A DNA stretch of 64,000 bases from Nocardioides soli (GCF_014191495.1 NZ_JACHWR010000001.1:2046001-2110000), one strand, 5' to 3'; counted from the first letter of the stretch, positions 7,015 through 16,790 are shown. The notes: generated by a model from the sequence alone, not told the origin. Numbers and translations: made by a program.

Positions 7015-8001
7015 TCAGCGCAGCGGACGCACGTGCAGGCCGACCTCGGGGTCGACGACGACCTCCTGGGCGGCCGGCATGCCCTCGACGCTGAGCTGCG
7101 CGTCGAGGGAGACGTTGCGCTTGACCATCGCGAGCGCGATCGGGCCGAGCTCGTGGTGGCGCGCGGAGGTGCCGACGAAGCCGACCGCCTTGCCGTCGAG
7201 CTCGAGCGGCGCGCCGACCGTGGGCAGCCGGTTCTCGGAGCCGTCGAGGTGGAGCAGGGTGAGGCGCCGCGGCGGCCGGCCCAGGGTGTGCACGCGGGCG
7301 ACGGTCTCCTGGCCGCGGTAGCAACCCTTGTCGAGGTGCACGGCGGGGCCGACCCACCCGGCCTCGTTGGGGATCGTGCGGTGGTCGGTGTCGAGCCCGA
7401 GCCGCGGCTCGCCGCGCGCGATCCGCAGCGCCTCGAACGCCCAGAGACCGCAGGCCGGACCGGCCGCCTCGGCGTACGCCGTGAGCCGGTCGCGCGGGAC
7501 GAACTCGTAGCCGGCGTACGGACCCTGGTTTCGAGACGGTTGCTGCGCAACCTCCTCACCCACCGGCCGCCGCGGGCGCCAGGTGGTCGCAAGCTCGGAC
7601 GTCACCTCGGCGACCTCGACGCGCATCATGAAGCGCATCCGGTCGAGGAACTCCACGAGCGCCGCGGCCGCGCCGGGCTCGGTGTGGGCGGTGAAGGCAT
7701 CGTCGCCGTCGTCGTACCCGAAGAACGCATGCTCGACGTGGCCCTGGGGGCTGAGGACCAGCGCACCGGTCCACACCTGCGGGGCGAGCGTCTCGAGGTG
7801 CTGGGTGGTCAGCGAGTGCAGCCAGGTGAGCCGATCGGGTCCGGTGACCCGCACGACGTCGCGGTGGGAGAGGTCGACGAACCCCTCCCCCGCCTCGAGG
7901 CTGCGCTGCTCGCCGTTGAACGACCCGTAGTGGGCCGCGACATCGCGGTCGATGCCGTCGGCGGCGACCGCCCCGGGCAGGCTCAGCAACGGGCTACTCA
8001 C
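7015..8001 (-). CDS. ygfZ: YgfZ/CAF17-type folate-binding Fe-S assembly protein
   Basis: The 328-aa protein starts at GTG 8001, overlapping the fur stop. It has the YgfZ signature KGCYRGQE (HLDKGCYRGQETVARVH) with the conserved cysteine, within a GcvT-like fold. YgfZ proteins use tetrahydrofolate to help assemble or repair certain Fe-S enzymes. A 13-residue stretch inside the RRPVGEEVAQQPSRNQG segment is encoded by a family A palindrome (7526-7564) and looks like an in-frame insertion between beta elements. The gene is third in the nitrobindin-fur-ygfZ operon. Confidence 0.88.
   Translation of the reverse strand: MSSPLLSLPGAVAADGIDRDVAAHYGSFNGEQRSLEAGEGFVDLSHRDVVRVTGPDRLTWLHSLTTQHLETLAPQVWTGALVLSPQGHVEHAFFGYDDGDDAFTAHTEPGAAAALVEFLDRMRFMMRVEVAEVTSELATTWRPRRPVGEEVAQQPSRNQGPYAGYEFVPRDRLTAYAEAAGPACGLWAFEALRIARGEPRLGLDTDHRTIPNEAGWVGPAVHLDKGCYRGQETVARVHTLGRPPRRLTLLHLDGSENRLPTVGAPLELDGKAVGFVGTSARHHELGPIALAMVKRNVSLDAQLSVEGMPAAQEVVVDPEVGLHVRPLR
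7526..7564. repeat. Family A palindrome inside ygfZ
   Basis: This 39-bp copy (TGGTTTCGAGACGGTTGC to CTCCTCACCCACC) is one nucleotide shorter than the matching part of the extragenic copy at 24400-24441. It is therefore exactly 13 codons and keeps the ygfZ frame open. Confidence 0.8.
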
Positions 8002-8413
8002 TCGTCTCACACTCCACGCACTCGCCGAATACCGCCAGATGTCCCACGTCGACGACGAAGCCGTGCTGCTGTCGCAGCGCCTCGGCCAGCGGCGCGGCCA
8101 CCTCCGGGTCAACCGATACGACCCGGTGACAATTCCGGCAGACCAGGTGGAAGTGCTCGTGGTCGGTCACCGAGTGGTACGTCGGGGCGCGGTCGGACAG
8201 GTGGGTGTGCCGCACCAGGCCGAGCTCCTCCAGGACCTCCAGGGTCCGGTAGACCGTCGACACGTTGACCGCGCTGGCGTGCTGCTGCACCTCGGAGAGG
8301 ATCTCGTCCGGGGTGGCGTGCCCGAGCCGCTCGACCGCCTGCAGCACGAGCTGCCGCTGGGGCGTCAGCCGGTAGCCGAGGCTGTGCAGCCGCGCGGCGA
8401 GGTCCTCGGTCAC
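7994..8413 (-). CDS. Fur-family metal-responsive repressor (FurB/Zur-like)
   Basis: The 139-aa protein starts at GTG 8413. A winged helix (residues about 10-80, LTPQRQLVLQAVERLGHATPDEI) precedes the metal and dimer domain with DHEHFHLVCRNC and a terminal CVEC, giving the paired CxxC structural zinc site. The sequence is closer to zinc-type FurB/Zur than to FurA, but metal specificity cannot be settled from sequence alone. It lies 9 bp after the nitrobindin gene, and its stop overlaps the ygfZ start. Confidence 0.88.
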   Translation of the reverse strand: MTEDLAARLHSLGYRLTPQRQLVLQAVERLGHATPDEILSEVQQHASAVNVSTVYRTLEVLEELGLVRHTHLSDRAPTYHSVTDHEHFHLVCRNCHRVVSVDPEVAAPLAEALRQQHGFVVDVGHLAVFGECVECETSE

Positions 8414-8422
8414 GTCGTCCCC

Positions 8423-8917
8423 CTACTGGCGCACCAGCCGCGCCCACAGGTGGGGCTGCAGCTGCTGGCCGACCGCGGCCATGTCGTAGGCGTAGAGCAG
8501 GTCGCCCTCCACGTTGCCGTAGAGGCGCTTGCCGCCGGCATACTCCTTGGCCGTCTCGGTGCGCACCACGGCGTCGGTCGTCAGGTCGAGCTTGCCGCCC
8601 TCGGCCTCGCCGTACCAGACCTCGACGAAGCCGGTGTTGTGGGTGAGCAGCAGCTCGACCCGGCCGCCGGGCTTGCAGCGCAGGAAGCCGGCCTCCTGGG
8701 CGGCGTCGCGGACCTTCTCGCCGTTCTCGTCGACGATCCACGCCCGTGAGAAGTAGTGGAAGAACGGCCGGCCGTCGTGGGTGAAGACCAGCTCCTGGCC
8801 GTACTCGAACGCATCGATCGTCGGATAGTCGCCGTGGCCGCGACCGCCCCACCGACCCAGCAGCCACGCGACCGGGCCGCAGTCGGGGTGCAGGTTGTCG
8901 GGGAGCTCGAACGGCAT
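8423..8917 (-). CDS. Nitrobindin-type heme-binding beta-barrel protein
   Basis: The 164-aa protein (ATG 8917) is a nitrobindin/THAP4-like beta-barrel. It starts with the family motif LLGRWGGRGHGDYPTI and keeps the near-C-terminal proximal histidine (H156, QPHLWARL) that binds ferric heme in the mycobacterial protein. Nitrobindins react with peroxynitrite and NO. It heads the nitrobindin-fur-ygfZ operon, suggesting a heme or redox theme. Its promoter overlaps that of the divergent DsrE gene. Confidence 0.9.
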   Translation of the reverse strand: MPFELPDNLHPDCGPVAWLLGRWGGRGHGDYPTIDAFEYGQELVFTHDGRPFFHYFSRAWIVDENGEKVRDAAQEAGFLRCKPGGRVELLLTHNTGFVEVWYGEAEGGKLDLTTDAVVRTETAKEYAGGKRLYGNVEGDLLYAYDMAAVGQQLQPHLWARLVRQ

Positions 8918-8941
8918 ACGGCTAACTCTAGGGTGGTGGTC
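8918..8941. promoter_or_regulatory. Two overlapping divergent leaderless promoters
   Basis: Only 24 bp separate the two start codons. On the plus strand TAGGGT (8929-8934) lies 7 nt before the DsrE ATG. On the minus strand TAGAGT (8930-8925) lies 7 nt before the nitrobindin ATG. The two -10 boxes share 8929-8930, and the arrangement is symmetrical. Confidence 0.65.
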
Positions 8942-9301
8942 ATGACTCGCCCACTCGTCGTCAAGGTCACCTGCGGGTCCGACGAACCCGAACGCAGCAA
9001 CCAGGGCCTCACCGTGGCCGCGACCGCGGTGAGTGCGGGAGCCGAGGTGAGCCTGTGGCTGACCGGCGAGGGCTCCTGGCTGGGCGTGGCCGGGCGGATG
9101 GCCTTCGCGCTGCCGCACGCCGCCCCCGTCGGCGACCTGGTCGCGGCGGTCGCCGCGGGCGGCCGGGTCACCGTCTGCACCCAGTGCGCCCAGCGACGCG
9201 GGATCACCGAGGCCGACCTGCTGCCCGGCGTACGCATCGCGGGGTCGTCGGCGTTCGTGGAGGAGACGCTGGTACCGGACGCACAGGCACTGGTCTACTG
9301 A
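8942..9301 (+). CDS. DsrE-family protein
   Basis: The 119-aa protein has the DsrE/YchN alpha/beta fold (PLVVKVTCGSDEPERSNQGLTVA; SAGAEVSLWLTGEGSWL) and a cysteine pair in VTVCTQCAQRRGI. DsrE proteins bind or relay sulfur, though many actinobacterial members are of unknown role. It is expressed from a leaderless promoter back-to-back with nitrobindin. Confidence 0.8.
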   Translation: MTRPLVVKVTCGSDEPERSNQGLTVAATAVSAGAEVSLWLTGEGSWLGVAGRMAFALPHAAPVGDLVAAVAAGGRVTVCTQCAQRRGITEADLLPGVRIAGSSAFVEETLVPDAQALVY

Positions 9302-9353
9302 CCGATCGGACCCGCTGCTCGGGTCCTCGACGCGGCACTAGGCTTCAGCCCTG

Positions 9354-11675
9354 ATGACATCGAACGACCCGACTCCGACCCGCTGGTGGCAACGCAAGGG
9401 CGAGCCGCAGGACGCCGGTGGCACGACCCCGCCCGCAGCTCCCCGCCCGGCCGGGGCGGACGCCACCCCACCGACCGCGGCGCGCGCCGCCGCCGACCTC
9501 GAGGCTGCGGCCGAGCGCGCCGCCGAGCTGCGCCGCCGGGCCGAGCAGGCCGCGACCGAGCAGGCCGCCGAGCGCCTGGTCGCCGAGGAGGCCGCCCAGG
9601 AGGCCGCCCGGGCCCGTGCCGAGGCCGACGAGCGGGCGGCGGAGCACGCGGCGAAGGCGCAGGAGGCGTACGACGCGCGCCGCGCCGCCGAGGAGGCAGG
9701 CGAGGCACACGCGGCCGAGCGGGCCCGCCTGGAGGAGGCGGCGACCGAGGCGGTCCGCGCCCGCGAAGAGGCGGAGGAGGCCGCACACAAGCTGGTGGAC
9801 TCCGCCAAGGTCGCGACCGCCCTGCGGCTGTCCGCCGAGCAGGCCGCCGCCCAGCAGACCGTCGACCGCACCGCGGCCGAGGAGGCCGCCCGCGCGGCCG
9901 CCGAGCGCGCGACCGCCGCCGAGGAGGCCCGCGCCGCGGCCGAGGAGCGAGCCCGGCAGCAGGCCGAGACCGCCGCCGCCGCGCACGAGGCCCGCCTCGC
10001 CGCCGAGCAGTCCGCCCGCGAGGCCGCGACCGCCGCGGAGGAGTCGCTGCGCGAGCTGGCCGACTCGACCCGGCAGGCGCTGCAGGACACCGTCGCCTCC
10101 ACCCAGCAGGCACTCCAGGACACCGCCAACTCCACCCAGGAGTCGCTGCGCGCGACCGCCACGTCCGGCGAGGCATCGCTGCGCGAGCTGGCCGACTCGA
10201 CCCAGCAGGCACTCCAGGACACCGCCAACTCCACCCAGGAGTCGCTGCGCGCGACCGCCACGTCGGCCCAGCAGGCGCTGCAGGAGCAGTCGGCCGCCGC
10301 CGAGCAGTCCGTGCGCGGCGCGGCCGCGGCGGCCGAGGAGTCGGTGCGCGCCGCCGAGGCGAGCGCCCGGCAGGCCCACGAGGCCCGCACCGCGGCCGAG
10401 GCCCGCGCCACGGAGCTCGCCGAGAGCCTGGCGCAGGCGACCCAGGCCCACGAGGACTTCGTGCGGGTCTCGCAGGAGTCGCGCGCCGAGGCCGAGCGAT
10501 CGGCGGCGGACCAGGCGACGGCCCGGGCGGCCGCGGAGGCGACCGCGGCCGAGGCCCTGAACGGCCGCAGCGTCGCCGACGAGGCGGCCGCCGCGGCCGC
10601 GCGGAGTGCCGAGGAGGCGCACCGCGCCCGGACCACCGCCGAGGAGGCCGCCCGCGAGCAGGCCGCCGCGGCCGAGTCCGCCGGTGCCGCCCGCGGCCGC
10701 GCGGAGGAGGCCGCCACCCGACAGGCCGAGGCCGCCGCGACCGCGGCCGCGGGCGAGGCGGAGGCGCGTCGTACCGCCGCGGAGATGGCCGAGGCCCTCC
10801 AAGCGGCACACGAGGCCCGGATCGCCGCCGACGAGGCCGCCCGCGAGCAGGCCGCGCGGGCCGAGGAGGCGCACGCCGCTCGACTCGCCGCCGAGGAGCT
10901 CGCCGCCGCGGCCGTCACCGCCCGCGAACGGGCCGAGGCGCAGGCGCGGACCCAGCTGGACGCCGCGAGCGCCGCCCACGGCGACCGGTCCGCGGCCGAG
11001 GAGGCCGCCACGGCCGCCGCGACCCGGGCGGAGGAGGCGCAGTCGGCGCGCGAGCAGGCCGAGATGCGGGCCCGGGAGCAGGCCGAGGCCGCCGCCCAGG
11101 CCGTCACCGACCAGACCGCGGCCCACCAGCGCGCCGAGCAGCAGGCCATGGACGCCGAGCGCGCCCACGAGGCGCGCGCCGCCGCCGACGCCGGCGCCCG
11201 GGCGCACGCCGAGGCACGTGAGGCCGCCGAACGGGCCGCCACCGAGGCACTCGCGGCCCGGCACGCGGCCGAGGAGGACGCCCGCACCCACGCCGAGCTC
11301 GCGGCCACCGCCGCCGCCGAGCGGCAGGAGGCCGAGCGGAAGCTGCGCGAGATCCTCGACTCCACCGGTGCGGCCGCCGCCCGGCAGGCCGAGGAGCTCC
11401 AGGGGGCCGTCGCCGCCCGCGAGGCCGCCGAGCAGGCCGCGGCCGAGCAGGCCCGGCTGCGCGCGGAAGCCGAGGCGGCGGTCGCCGACCGAACGGCCGA
11501 CCGGAGCGCGGTCGAGGCCGCCGTACGCCACCAGGCCGAGATCGCCGAGGACGCCATGCGCGAGCGGGTCGCCGCCGAGGAGAAGGCGCGCGAGCTGGCC
11601 CAGGAGCTCGAGCAGGTCCGCGCCGAGCTGCTCGAGCTGCAGAGCCAGCGGCACTGGTGGCAGCGCAAGGGCTGA
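9354..11675 (+). CDS. 773-aa Ala/Glu-rich coiled-coil protein with matching WWQRKG ends
   Basis: Apart from its tips, the whole protein is a low-complexity helix built from [12 protein letters not shown] and ARAEAE-like heptads, with a Ser/Thr/Gln insert near residues 220-320. That insert contains repeats such as [20 protein letters not shown]. No membrane segment or enzyme domain is visible. The N terminus has RWWQRKGE at residues 10-17 and the last seven residues are HWWQRKG, so the same motif caps both ends. A scaffold or polarity/cytoskeletal role is plausible, but no family is recognised. A -10 box TAGGCT at 9339 ends 9 nt before the ATG. Confidence 0.85.
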   Translation: MTSNDPTPTRWWQRKGEPQDAGGTTPPAAPRPAGADATPPTAARAAADLEAAAERAAELRRRAEQAATEQAAERLVAEEAAQEAARARAEADERAAEHAAKAQEAYDARRAAEEAGEAHAAERARLEEAATEAVRAREEAEEAAHKLVDSAKVATALRLSAEQAAAQQTVDRTAAEEAARAAAERATAAEEARAAAEERARQQAETAAAAHEARLAAEQSAREAATAAEESLRELADSTRQALQDTVASTQQALQDTANSTQESLRATATSGEASLRELADSTQQALQDTANSTQESLRATATSAQQALQEQSAAAEQSVRGAAAAAEESVRAAEASARQAHEARTAAEARATELAESLAQATQAHEDFVRVSQESRAEAERSAADQATARAAAEATAAEALNGRSVADEAAAAAARSAEEAHRARTTAEEAAREQAAAAESAGAARGRAEEAATRQAEAAATAAAGEAEARRTAAEMAEALQAAHEARIAADEAAREQAARAEEAHAARLAAEELAAAAVTARERAEAQARTQLDAASAAHGDRSAAEEAATAAATRAEEAQSAREQAEMRAREQAEAAAQAVTDQTAAHQRAEQQAMDAERAHEARAAADAGARAHAEAREAAERAATEALAARHAAEEDARTHAELAATAAAERQEAERKLREILDSTGAAAARQAEELQGAVAAREAAEQAAAEQARLRAEAEAAVADRTADRSAVEAAVRHQAEIAEDAMRERVAAEEKARELAQELEQVRAELLELQSQRHWWQRKG

Positions 11676-11730
11676 CCCGCCGAGTTCGCGCGTCACCCCC
11701 TGTTCATCCGCTGGTGCGACACTCGAAGGC

Positions 11731-13893
11731 ATGACCCTCGACAGCCTGCCGCCGGACGCCGTCGCCAGCCATGGCGAGGGGATCCCCGATCAGCCGTTCG
11801 ACGTCGAGCCGCCCTACGAGCCCGACGACGAGGCGCTGGAGGCCGTCGAGAAGTACGCCGACCGGTTCCTCGACCGCGAGCTGTCGTGGCTGCGGTTCAA
11901 CCAGCGCGTGCTCGAGCTCGCCGAGGACCGGCAGTTGCCGCTGCTGGAGCGGGCCCGGTTCCTGGCGATCTTCACCAGCAACCTCGACGAGTTCTTCATG
12001 GTCCGGGTCGCCGGGCTGAAGCGCCGGATGGCGGCCGGCCTGGCCGTGCCCGCCGCGAGCGGCCTGATGCCCGCGGAGCTGCTCGGGGAGATCCTGACCG
12101 CCACCCGGGAGCTCTCCGAGCGGCAGGTCCGGGTGTTCCGCGACGACATCGTGCCCGCCCTCGCCGACTCCGGCATCGAGCTGGTGCGGTGGGACGACCT
12201 CGACCGCGAGGAGCAGCGGACCTGCAAGCGGCTCTTCAAGGAGCGGGTCTTCCCGGTGCTGACGCCGCTGGCGGTCGACCCCGCCCACCCGTTCCCGTAC
12301 ATCTCCGGCCTCTCGCTCAACCTGGCGGTGCTGATCCGCAACCCGAAGACCGGCAAGGAGCACTTCGCCCGGGTCAAGGTGCCGCCGATCTTCAGCCGCT
12401 TCGTGCCGGTCGGCAACCAGCGCTTCGTGCCGCTCGAGGACGTCATCGGCGAGCACCTGAAGCGACTGTTCCCGGGCATGGACGTCCTGGAGGTGCACAC
12501 GTTCCGGGTCACCCGCAACGAGGACCTCGAGGTCGAGGAGGACGACGCCGAGAACATCCTCGCGGCGCTGGAGAAGGAGCTGCTGCGCCGCCGGTTCGGG
12601 CCGCCGGTGCGGCTGGAGGTCGAGGAGTCCATCGCCCCCCAGGTGCTCGAGCTGCTGATCTCCGAGCTGGGGATCTCCGAGGAGGAGGTGTTCCGCCTCG
12701 AGGGACCGCTCGACCTGCGCGGCCTGCACGACATCGCGGACCTGCCCCGCCAGGAGCTGAAGTACCCCGCGTTCGTGCCCATGACGCACCCCCAGCTCGC
12801 CGAGGTGGAGTCCTCCGCGCCCGTCGACGTCTTCAAGGCGGCCCGGCGCCACGACGTACTGCTGCACCACCCGTACGACTCCTTCGCCACCTCGGTGCAG
12901 CGGTTCCTCGAGCAAGCGGCCGCCGACCCCCACGTGCTCGCGATCAAGCAGACGCTCTACCGCACCTCCGGCGACAGCCCGATCATCGACGCCCTCATCG
13001 ACGCCGCCGAGAGCGGCAAGCAGGTGCTGGTGATCGTCGAGATCAAGGCGCGCTTCGACGAGGAGGCCAACATCCGCTGGGCGCGCAAGCTCGAGCAGGC
13101 CGGCTGCCACGTCGTCTACGGCCTGGTCGGCCTCAAGACCCACTGCAAGCTCGCGATGGTGGTGCGCGACGAGGCCGGGCATGGGGCCGGCATCCGCCGC
13201 TACACCCACATCGGCACCGGCAACTACAACCCGAAGACCTCGCGGATGTACGAGGACCTCGGGCTGATCACCACCGACGAGCGCATCGGCGAGGACGTCG
13301 CGCACCTCTTCAACAACCTGTCGGGGTGGTCGCGCAACGCGTCGTACAACGAGCTGCTCGTCGCCCCGGACTCGGTCCGCTCGGGGCTGATCGAGCAGAT
13401 CCACCGCGAGGTCGCCCATCGGCAGGCCGGACGGCCGGCGCGGATCCGGATCAAGGCCAACTCGGTGGTCGACGAGGCCGTCATCGACGCGCTCTACCTC
13501 GCCTCACAGGCCGGGGTGCCGGTCGAGATGCTCGTGCGCGGCATCTGCGCGCTGCGTCCCGGCGTGCCCGGGCTGTCGGAGACGATCACGGTCCGCTCGG
13601 TGCTGGGCCGGTTCCTGGAGCACAGCCGGATCTTCTGGTTCGAGAACGGCGGCCGGCCGGTCGCCTGGATCGGCTCCGCCGACATGATGCACCGCAACCT
13701 CGACCGCCGGGTCGAGGTGCTCGTGCGGCTGCCCGGTGACGACAACGTGACGGCGATCGGCGGGCTGCTCGATCTGGCGTTCGACGACGACACCAGCGCA
13801 TGGGTGCTCGACAGCGACGGGCTGTGGGCCAGCAACGGCGGCACCACGCACCTCCAGGAGGCCCTGATCGAGGCGCAGCGCCGGCGGCGGTGA
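11731..13893 (+). CDS. ppk1: Polyphosphate kinase PPK1
   Basis: The 720-aa enzyme has the PPK1 order of domains: N-terminal [20 protein letters not shown], head domain, and two phospholipase-D-like catalytic domains. It keeps LHHPYDSF and the autophosphorylated histidine in GLKTHCK (about residue 471), then [19 protein letters not shown]. It polymerises the ATP gamma-phosphate into polyphosphate, and the reverse reaction can also occur. It opens a phosphate-related block (DUF47-pit, pst, mutT1). In mycobacteria ppk1 is likewise next to mutT1. Confidence 0.95.
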   Translation: MTLDSLPPDAVASHGEGIPDQPFDVEPPYEPDDEALEAVEKYADRFLDRELSWLRFNQRVLELAEDRQLPLLERARFLAIFTSNLDEFFMVRVAGLKRRMAAGLAVPAASGLMPAELLGEILTATRELSERQVRVFRDDIVPALADSGIELVRWDDLDREEQRTCKRLFKERVFPVLTPLAVDPAHPFPYISGLSLNLAVLIRNPKTGKEHFARVKVPPIFSRFVPVGNQRFVPLEDVIGEHLKRLFPGMDVLEVHTFRVTRNEDLEVEEDDAENILAALEKELLRRRFGPPVRLEVEESIAPQVLELLISELGISEEEVFRLEGPLDLRGLHDIADLPRQELKYPAFVPMTHPQLAEVESSAPVDVFKAARRHDVLLHHPYDSFATSVQRFLEQAAADPHVLAIKQTLYRTSGDSPIIDALIDAAESGKQVLVIVEIKARFDEEANIRWARKLEQAGCHVVYGLVGLKTHCKLAMVVRDEAGHGAGIRRYTHIGTGNYNPKTSRMYEDLGLITTDERIGEDVAHLFNNLSGWSRNASYNELLVAPDSVRSGLIEQIHREVAHRQAGRPARIRIKANSVVDEAVIDALYLASQAGVPVEMLVRGICALRPGVPGLSETITVRSVLGRFLEHSRIFWFENGGRPVAWIGSADMMHRNLDRRVEVLVRLPGDDNVTAIGGLLDLAFDDDTSAWVLDSDGLWASNGGTTHLQEALIEAQRRRR

Positions 13894-13932
13894 CGCAGGC
13901 CACTCCCGGCGTACCGCACGGGGGGTCCTCAC

Positions 13933-13963
13933 TTGCGCGATCCGGCAGGCCACCCCCTAGGCT
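13933..13963 (+). promoter_or_regulatory. Promoter of the DUF47-pit operon
   Basis: A -35-like TTGCGC (13933-13938), a 19-nt spacer and -10 TAGGCT (13958-13963) precede an AGGAG ribosome site and GTG 13999. It fits an actinobacterial housekeeping promoter. Confidence 0.5.
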
Positions 13964-13998
13964 GTTCGCGTTCTGGTCCTCCTCATCAGGAGTTATCC

Positions 13999-14616
13999 GT
14001 GGGTTTGCGATTCCGCCCCGTCGACACCTCGTTCTACGACCTTCTCACCGAATCCGCTCAGCACCTCGTCACCGGTGCATCGCTGCTCGCGGAGATGCTC
14101 GCCGAGGACGCCGACCACGACGACGTGGCCCGCCGGATGCGGGAGGCCGAGCACAACGCCGACGAGACCACCCACGCGATCGTCAAGAAGGTGAACTCGA
14201 CCTTCGTCACGCCGTTCGACCGCGAGGACATCTACGCGCTGGCCTCCGGCCTCGACGACGTCATGGACATGATGGACGAGGTCGTCGACATGATCCTGCT
14301 CTACGAGGTCCGGCTGCTGCCGGCCGAGCTGTCGGGTCAGGTCGAGGTGCTCCAGCGGTGCGCGGAGCTGACCTCCGCAGCGATGCCGAACCTCCGGTCG
14401 ATGCAGTCGCTCGAGGAGTACTGGATCGAGGTCAACCGACTCGAGAACGCCGGCGACAAGAACCACCGGCGCATCATCGCCAAGCTGTTCAGCGGCGAGT
14501 TCAAGACCATCGAGGTGCTCAAGCTCAAGGACATCACCGAGTCCCTCGAGGAGGCGATCGACGCCTTCGAGAAGGTCGCCAACACGGTGGAGCAGATCGC
14601 GGTCAAGGAGTCCTGA
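13999..14616 (+). CDS. DUF47 (PhoU-like) Pit accessory protein
   Basis: The 205-aa all-helical protein starts at GTG 13999 with an AGGAG site. It belongs to the DUF47 family (FYDLLTESAQHLVTGASLLAEML; EHNADETTHAIVKKVNSTFVTPFDREDI), which resembles PhoU and is usually encoded directly before a Pit transporter. The pit ATG follows after 6 bp. It probably modulates phosphate uptake by its partner. Confidence 0.92.
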   Translation: MGLRFRPVDTSFYDLLTESAQHLVTGASLLAEMLAEDADHDDVARRMREAEHNADETTHAIVKKVNSTFVTPFDREDIYALASGLDDVMDMMDEVVDMILLYEVRLLPAELSGQVEVLQRCAELTSAAMPNLRSMQSLEEYWIEVNRLENAGDKNHRRIIAKLFSGEFKTIEVLKLKDITESLEEAIDAFEKVANTVEQIAVKES

Positions 14617-14622
14617 CCGCTC

Positions 14623-15621
14623 ATGGACCTCGCGATCGTCATCGCGGTCGTCGTCGTCGCCCTGACGTTCGACTACACCAACGGATTCCACGACGCAGCC
14701 AACGCCATCGCCACCTCGGTGTCGACCCGGGCGCTCACGCCGAGGATCGCGCTCGGCATGGCAGCGATCATGAACTTCGTCGGCGCGTTCCTCGGCCAGG
14801 AGGTCGCCAAGACGGTCAGCAGCGTGATCACCATCCCGGACGACACCCACGGGTTGGTGATCGTCATGGGCGGCCTGCTCGGCGCGATCGCCTGGAACAT
14901 GATCACCTGGTACTTCGGCCTGCCCTCGTCGTCCTCGCACGCCCTCATCGGCGGCCTCGTCGGTGCCGCCATCGCGTCCGGCTCGAGCATCGAGTGGCAG
15001 GTCATCCTCGACAAGGTGGTCATCCCGATGATCGCCTCGCCCCTGGTGGGCTTCGGCGCGGCGTTCGCGCTGATGCTCGCGATCATGTGGATCTTCCGGA
15101 AGCGCAACCAGCACAAGGTGTTCCGCGGCTTCCGGGTCGCCCAGACGATCTCCGCGGCGGCGATGGCGCTCGGCCACGGCCTGCAGGACGCGCAGAAGAC
15201 CATGGGCGTGATCTTCCTGGCGCTGCTGACCGGGGGGTACGTCTCCGCGGGTGACGACCTCCCGCTGTGGGTGATCTTCTCCGCGGCCGGCGCGATCTCG
15301 CTCGGCACCTGGTCGGGCGGCTGGCGGATCATGCGGACCCTCGGCCGCCGGATCATCCACCTCGACCCGGCCCGCGGCTTCGCGGCCGAGACCGTGGCCG
15401 CCGGTGTCCTCTACACCACGGCGTTCGTCTTCCACGCCCCCATCTCGACCACCCACACGATCACCTCCGCGATCATGGGTGCCGGCGCGACCAAGCGCTT
15501 CTCCGCCGTACGCTGGGGCGTGGCCCGCTCGATCGTCGCCGCCTGGGTCCTCACCTTCCCCATGGCCGGCCTGGTCGCCGCCTTCTTCTACGTCATCCTG
15601 CACGCGATCCTCGGCCAGTAG
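14623..15621 (+). CDS. pit: Low-affinity inorganic phosphate transporter (PiT family)
   Basis: The 332-aa integral membrane protein carries the two inverted PiT signatures, FDYTNGFHDAANAIATSVST near the N terminus and a related loop with SSSHALIGGLVGAAIASG. It moves metal-phosphate complexes using the proton gradient. It is cotranscribed with the DUF47 gene and followed by a 63-bp palindrome that could end transcription. Confidence 0.93.
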   Translation: MDLAIVIAVVVVALTFDYTNGFHDAANAIATSVSTRALTPRIALGMAAIMNFVGAFLGQEVAKTVSSVITIPDDTHGLVIVMGGLLGAIAWNMITWYFGLPSSSSHALIGGLVGAAIASGSSIEWQVILDKVVIPMIASPLVGFGAAFALMLAIMWIFRKRNQHKVFRGFRVAQTISAAAMALGHGLQDAQKTMGVIFLALLTGGYVSAGDDLPLWVIFSAAGAISLGTWSGGWRIMRTLGRRIIHLDPARGFAAETVAAGVLYTTAFVFHAPISTTHTITSAIMGAGATKRFSAVRWGVARSIVAAWVLTFPMAGLVAAFFYVILHAILGQ

Positions 15622-15638
15622 AGGTCGCCCGGGTTTCG

Positions 15639-15701
15639 GATACCCAGTGACGAACTGGTCGTTCCGGGTCGCTCGGAACAACCAGTTCGTCACTGGGTAT
15701 C
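15639..15701. repeat. Family B 63-bp palindrome, copy 1
   Basis: Two 28-nt arms (starting GATACCCAGTGACGAACTGG) match at 27 of 28 positions around the 7-nt loop GGTCGCT; the only mismatch is a G-U wobble in RNA. It sits between convergent pit and the gene at 15711-16790. A second copy lies on the other side of that gene. Confidence 0.85.
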
Positions 15702-15710
15702 GCTCGGATC

Positions 15711-16790
15711 TCAGCTCGCACGCCGGTAGCCGAGGAAGCGCTCCCGCTGATCCGCGGTCAACCGGCGGCGGAGATCGACGGTGTGCGTCGGCACCCACCA
15801 CGGGGGCGCCTCGAGGGTCCAGGCACGGTCGACCGGCGAGCTGTAGGGAGCCCGTGACCTCGCGGCGAGGATCCGGCGCGTCAGGCGGCCGCGGTCCCGA
15901 CGGTCCGCGGACACGAGCGTGAGGTACTCCAGGCCGACGCCCCGGAAGCCGTCCTCGCGCACCAGGTCCTTCGAACGTCGCTCGCCCGCGAGGTGCAGCG
16001 CTCCGTCGTAGTCGATCGCCAGGCCGGCCTCGACGTCGATCAGGTCCGGAGTGCCGAGGTGCCGGCCGGACCGATCGAAGACCGGACGGTTGGTGAGCGG
16101 TGGCGTGAGCCCGAGCTCCAGCGGCCAGGCGAGGCGGACGTCGACCTCGGTCGGCGACCAGGCGTTCTCGTCGACGAGCTGCGCCGCCTTCCGCGCCCGG
16201 GGGATCCCGATCCAGTGGTACAGCAGCTCGAAGTGCTCGAGCAGCTCCGCCTTCGACACCAGGTCCGCGGCGGCCGCCATGTCGAACGCGCGGACGGCCG
16301 CGGCCAGGCTCGGCGCGTAGCGCATCTCGAACGCCACCGCGCAGACCGGGGTCACGACCCGGAGCCCGTCGACCACCATCCGGTCGCGTGGCGGGATGTA
16401 CTCCGAGGTGACCGCGGCCCCGGGCTGCGATCGCATCGCGCCCCGGGTGGTCGCGATCCGCACCGCTCGTTCAACCTCCCCCGCACGCGCCGTCCCATCG
16501 ATCCACTCGGCACCGTGCCAGCGCAGCGCCGCCCACCCGGTCACCGAGCTCTCCCCGGTGAGGAAGTGGGCGGCCTCGACGATCCGCTGCTCGGGGATCG
16601 TGGAGTCGACGTACGCCGGCACGAAGTAGCCGCGGGTCGTCCGTCGCCACCGCCCGCCACGGGACTGAGCACGCGTCGGGCCCACCCGTCCCTGCGGATC
16701 CACCCGCACCGGTCGCACCAGCGTCGGCCGCGCCGGGTCGAACGGCGGCGGCACCAGGTGCTGGGTCCGGGCTCGCATCCGTCCCACCAT
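15711..16790 (-). CDS. Hypothetical protein, AbiEi/DUF559-like, flanked by family B palindromes
   Basis: The protein is up to 359 aa (a start a few codons later, MRARTQ, is possible). The C-terminal half (VFDRSGRHLGTPDLIDVEAG, then LAIDYDGALHLAGERRSKDL and REDGFRGVGLEYLTLVS) resembles the Vsr/DUF559 nuclease-like fold common in actinobacterial orphan proteins. The N-terminal part is DNA-binding-like. No partner gene adjoins it. It differs in sequence from the similar-sized protein at 5049-6017 but has the same general plan. The 63-bp palindromes on both sides suggest it may have moved as a unit. Confidence 0.7.
   Translation of the reverse strand: MVGRMRARTQHLVPPPFDPARPTLVRPVRVDPQGRVGPTRAQSRGGRWRRTTRGYFVPAYVDSTIPEQRIVEAAHFLTGESSVTGWAALRWHGAEWIDGTARAGEVERAVRIATTRGAMRSQPGAAVTSEYIPPRDRMVVDGLRVVTPVCAVAFEMRYAPSLAAAVRAFDMAAAADLVSKAELLEHFELLYHWIGIPRARKAAQLVDENAWSPTEVDVRLAWPLELGLTPPLTNRPVFDRSGRHLGTPDLIDVEAGLAIDYDGALHLAGERRSKDLVREDGFRGVGLEYLTLVSADRRDRGRLTRRILAARSRAPYSSPVDRAWTLEAPPWWVPTHTVDLRRRLTADQRERFLGYRRAS

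Noticed and set aside
10060..10280. Repeats in the coiled-coil gene as a possible separate element
   Set aside because: They are in-frame protein repeats ([14 protein letters not shown]) with codon structure and do not occur elsewhere in the window.
11682..11725. PHO box before ppk1
   Set aside because: A single GTTCATC resembles a PHO unit, but no second unit with 11-bp spacing is present.
9338..11732. Two long minus-strand frames opposite the coiled-coil gene
   Set aside because: They are Ser/Arg/Ala or Gly/Leu low-complexity products created by the repetitive GCC/GAG codons of the coiled-coil gene.
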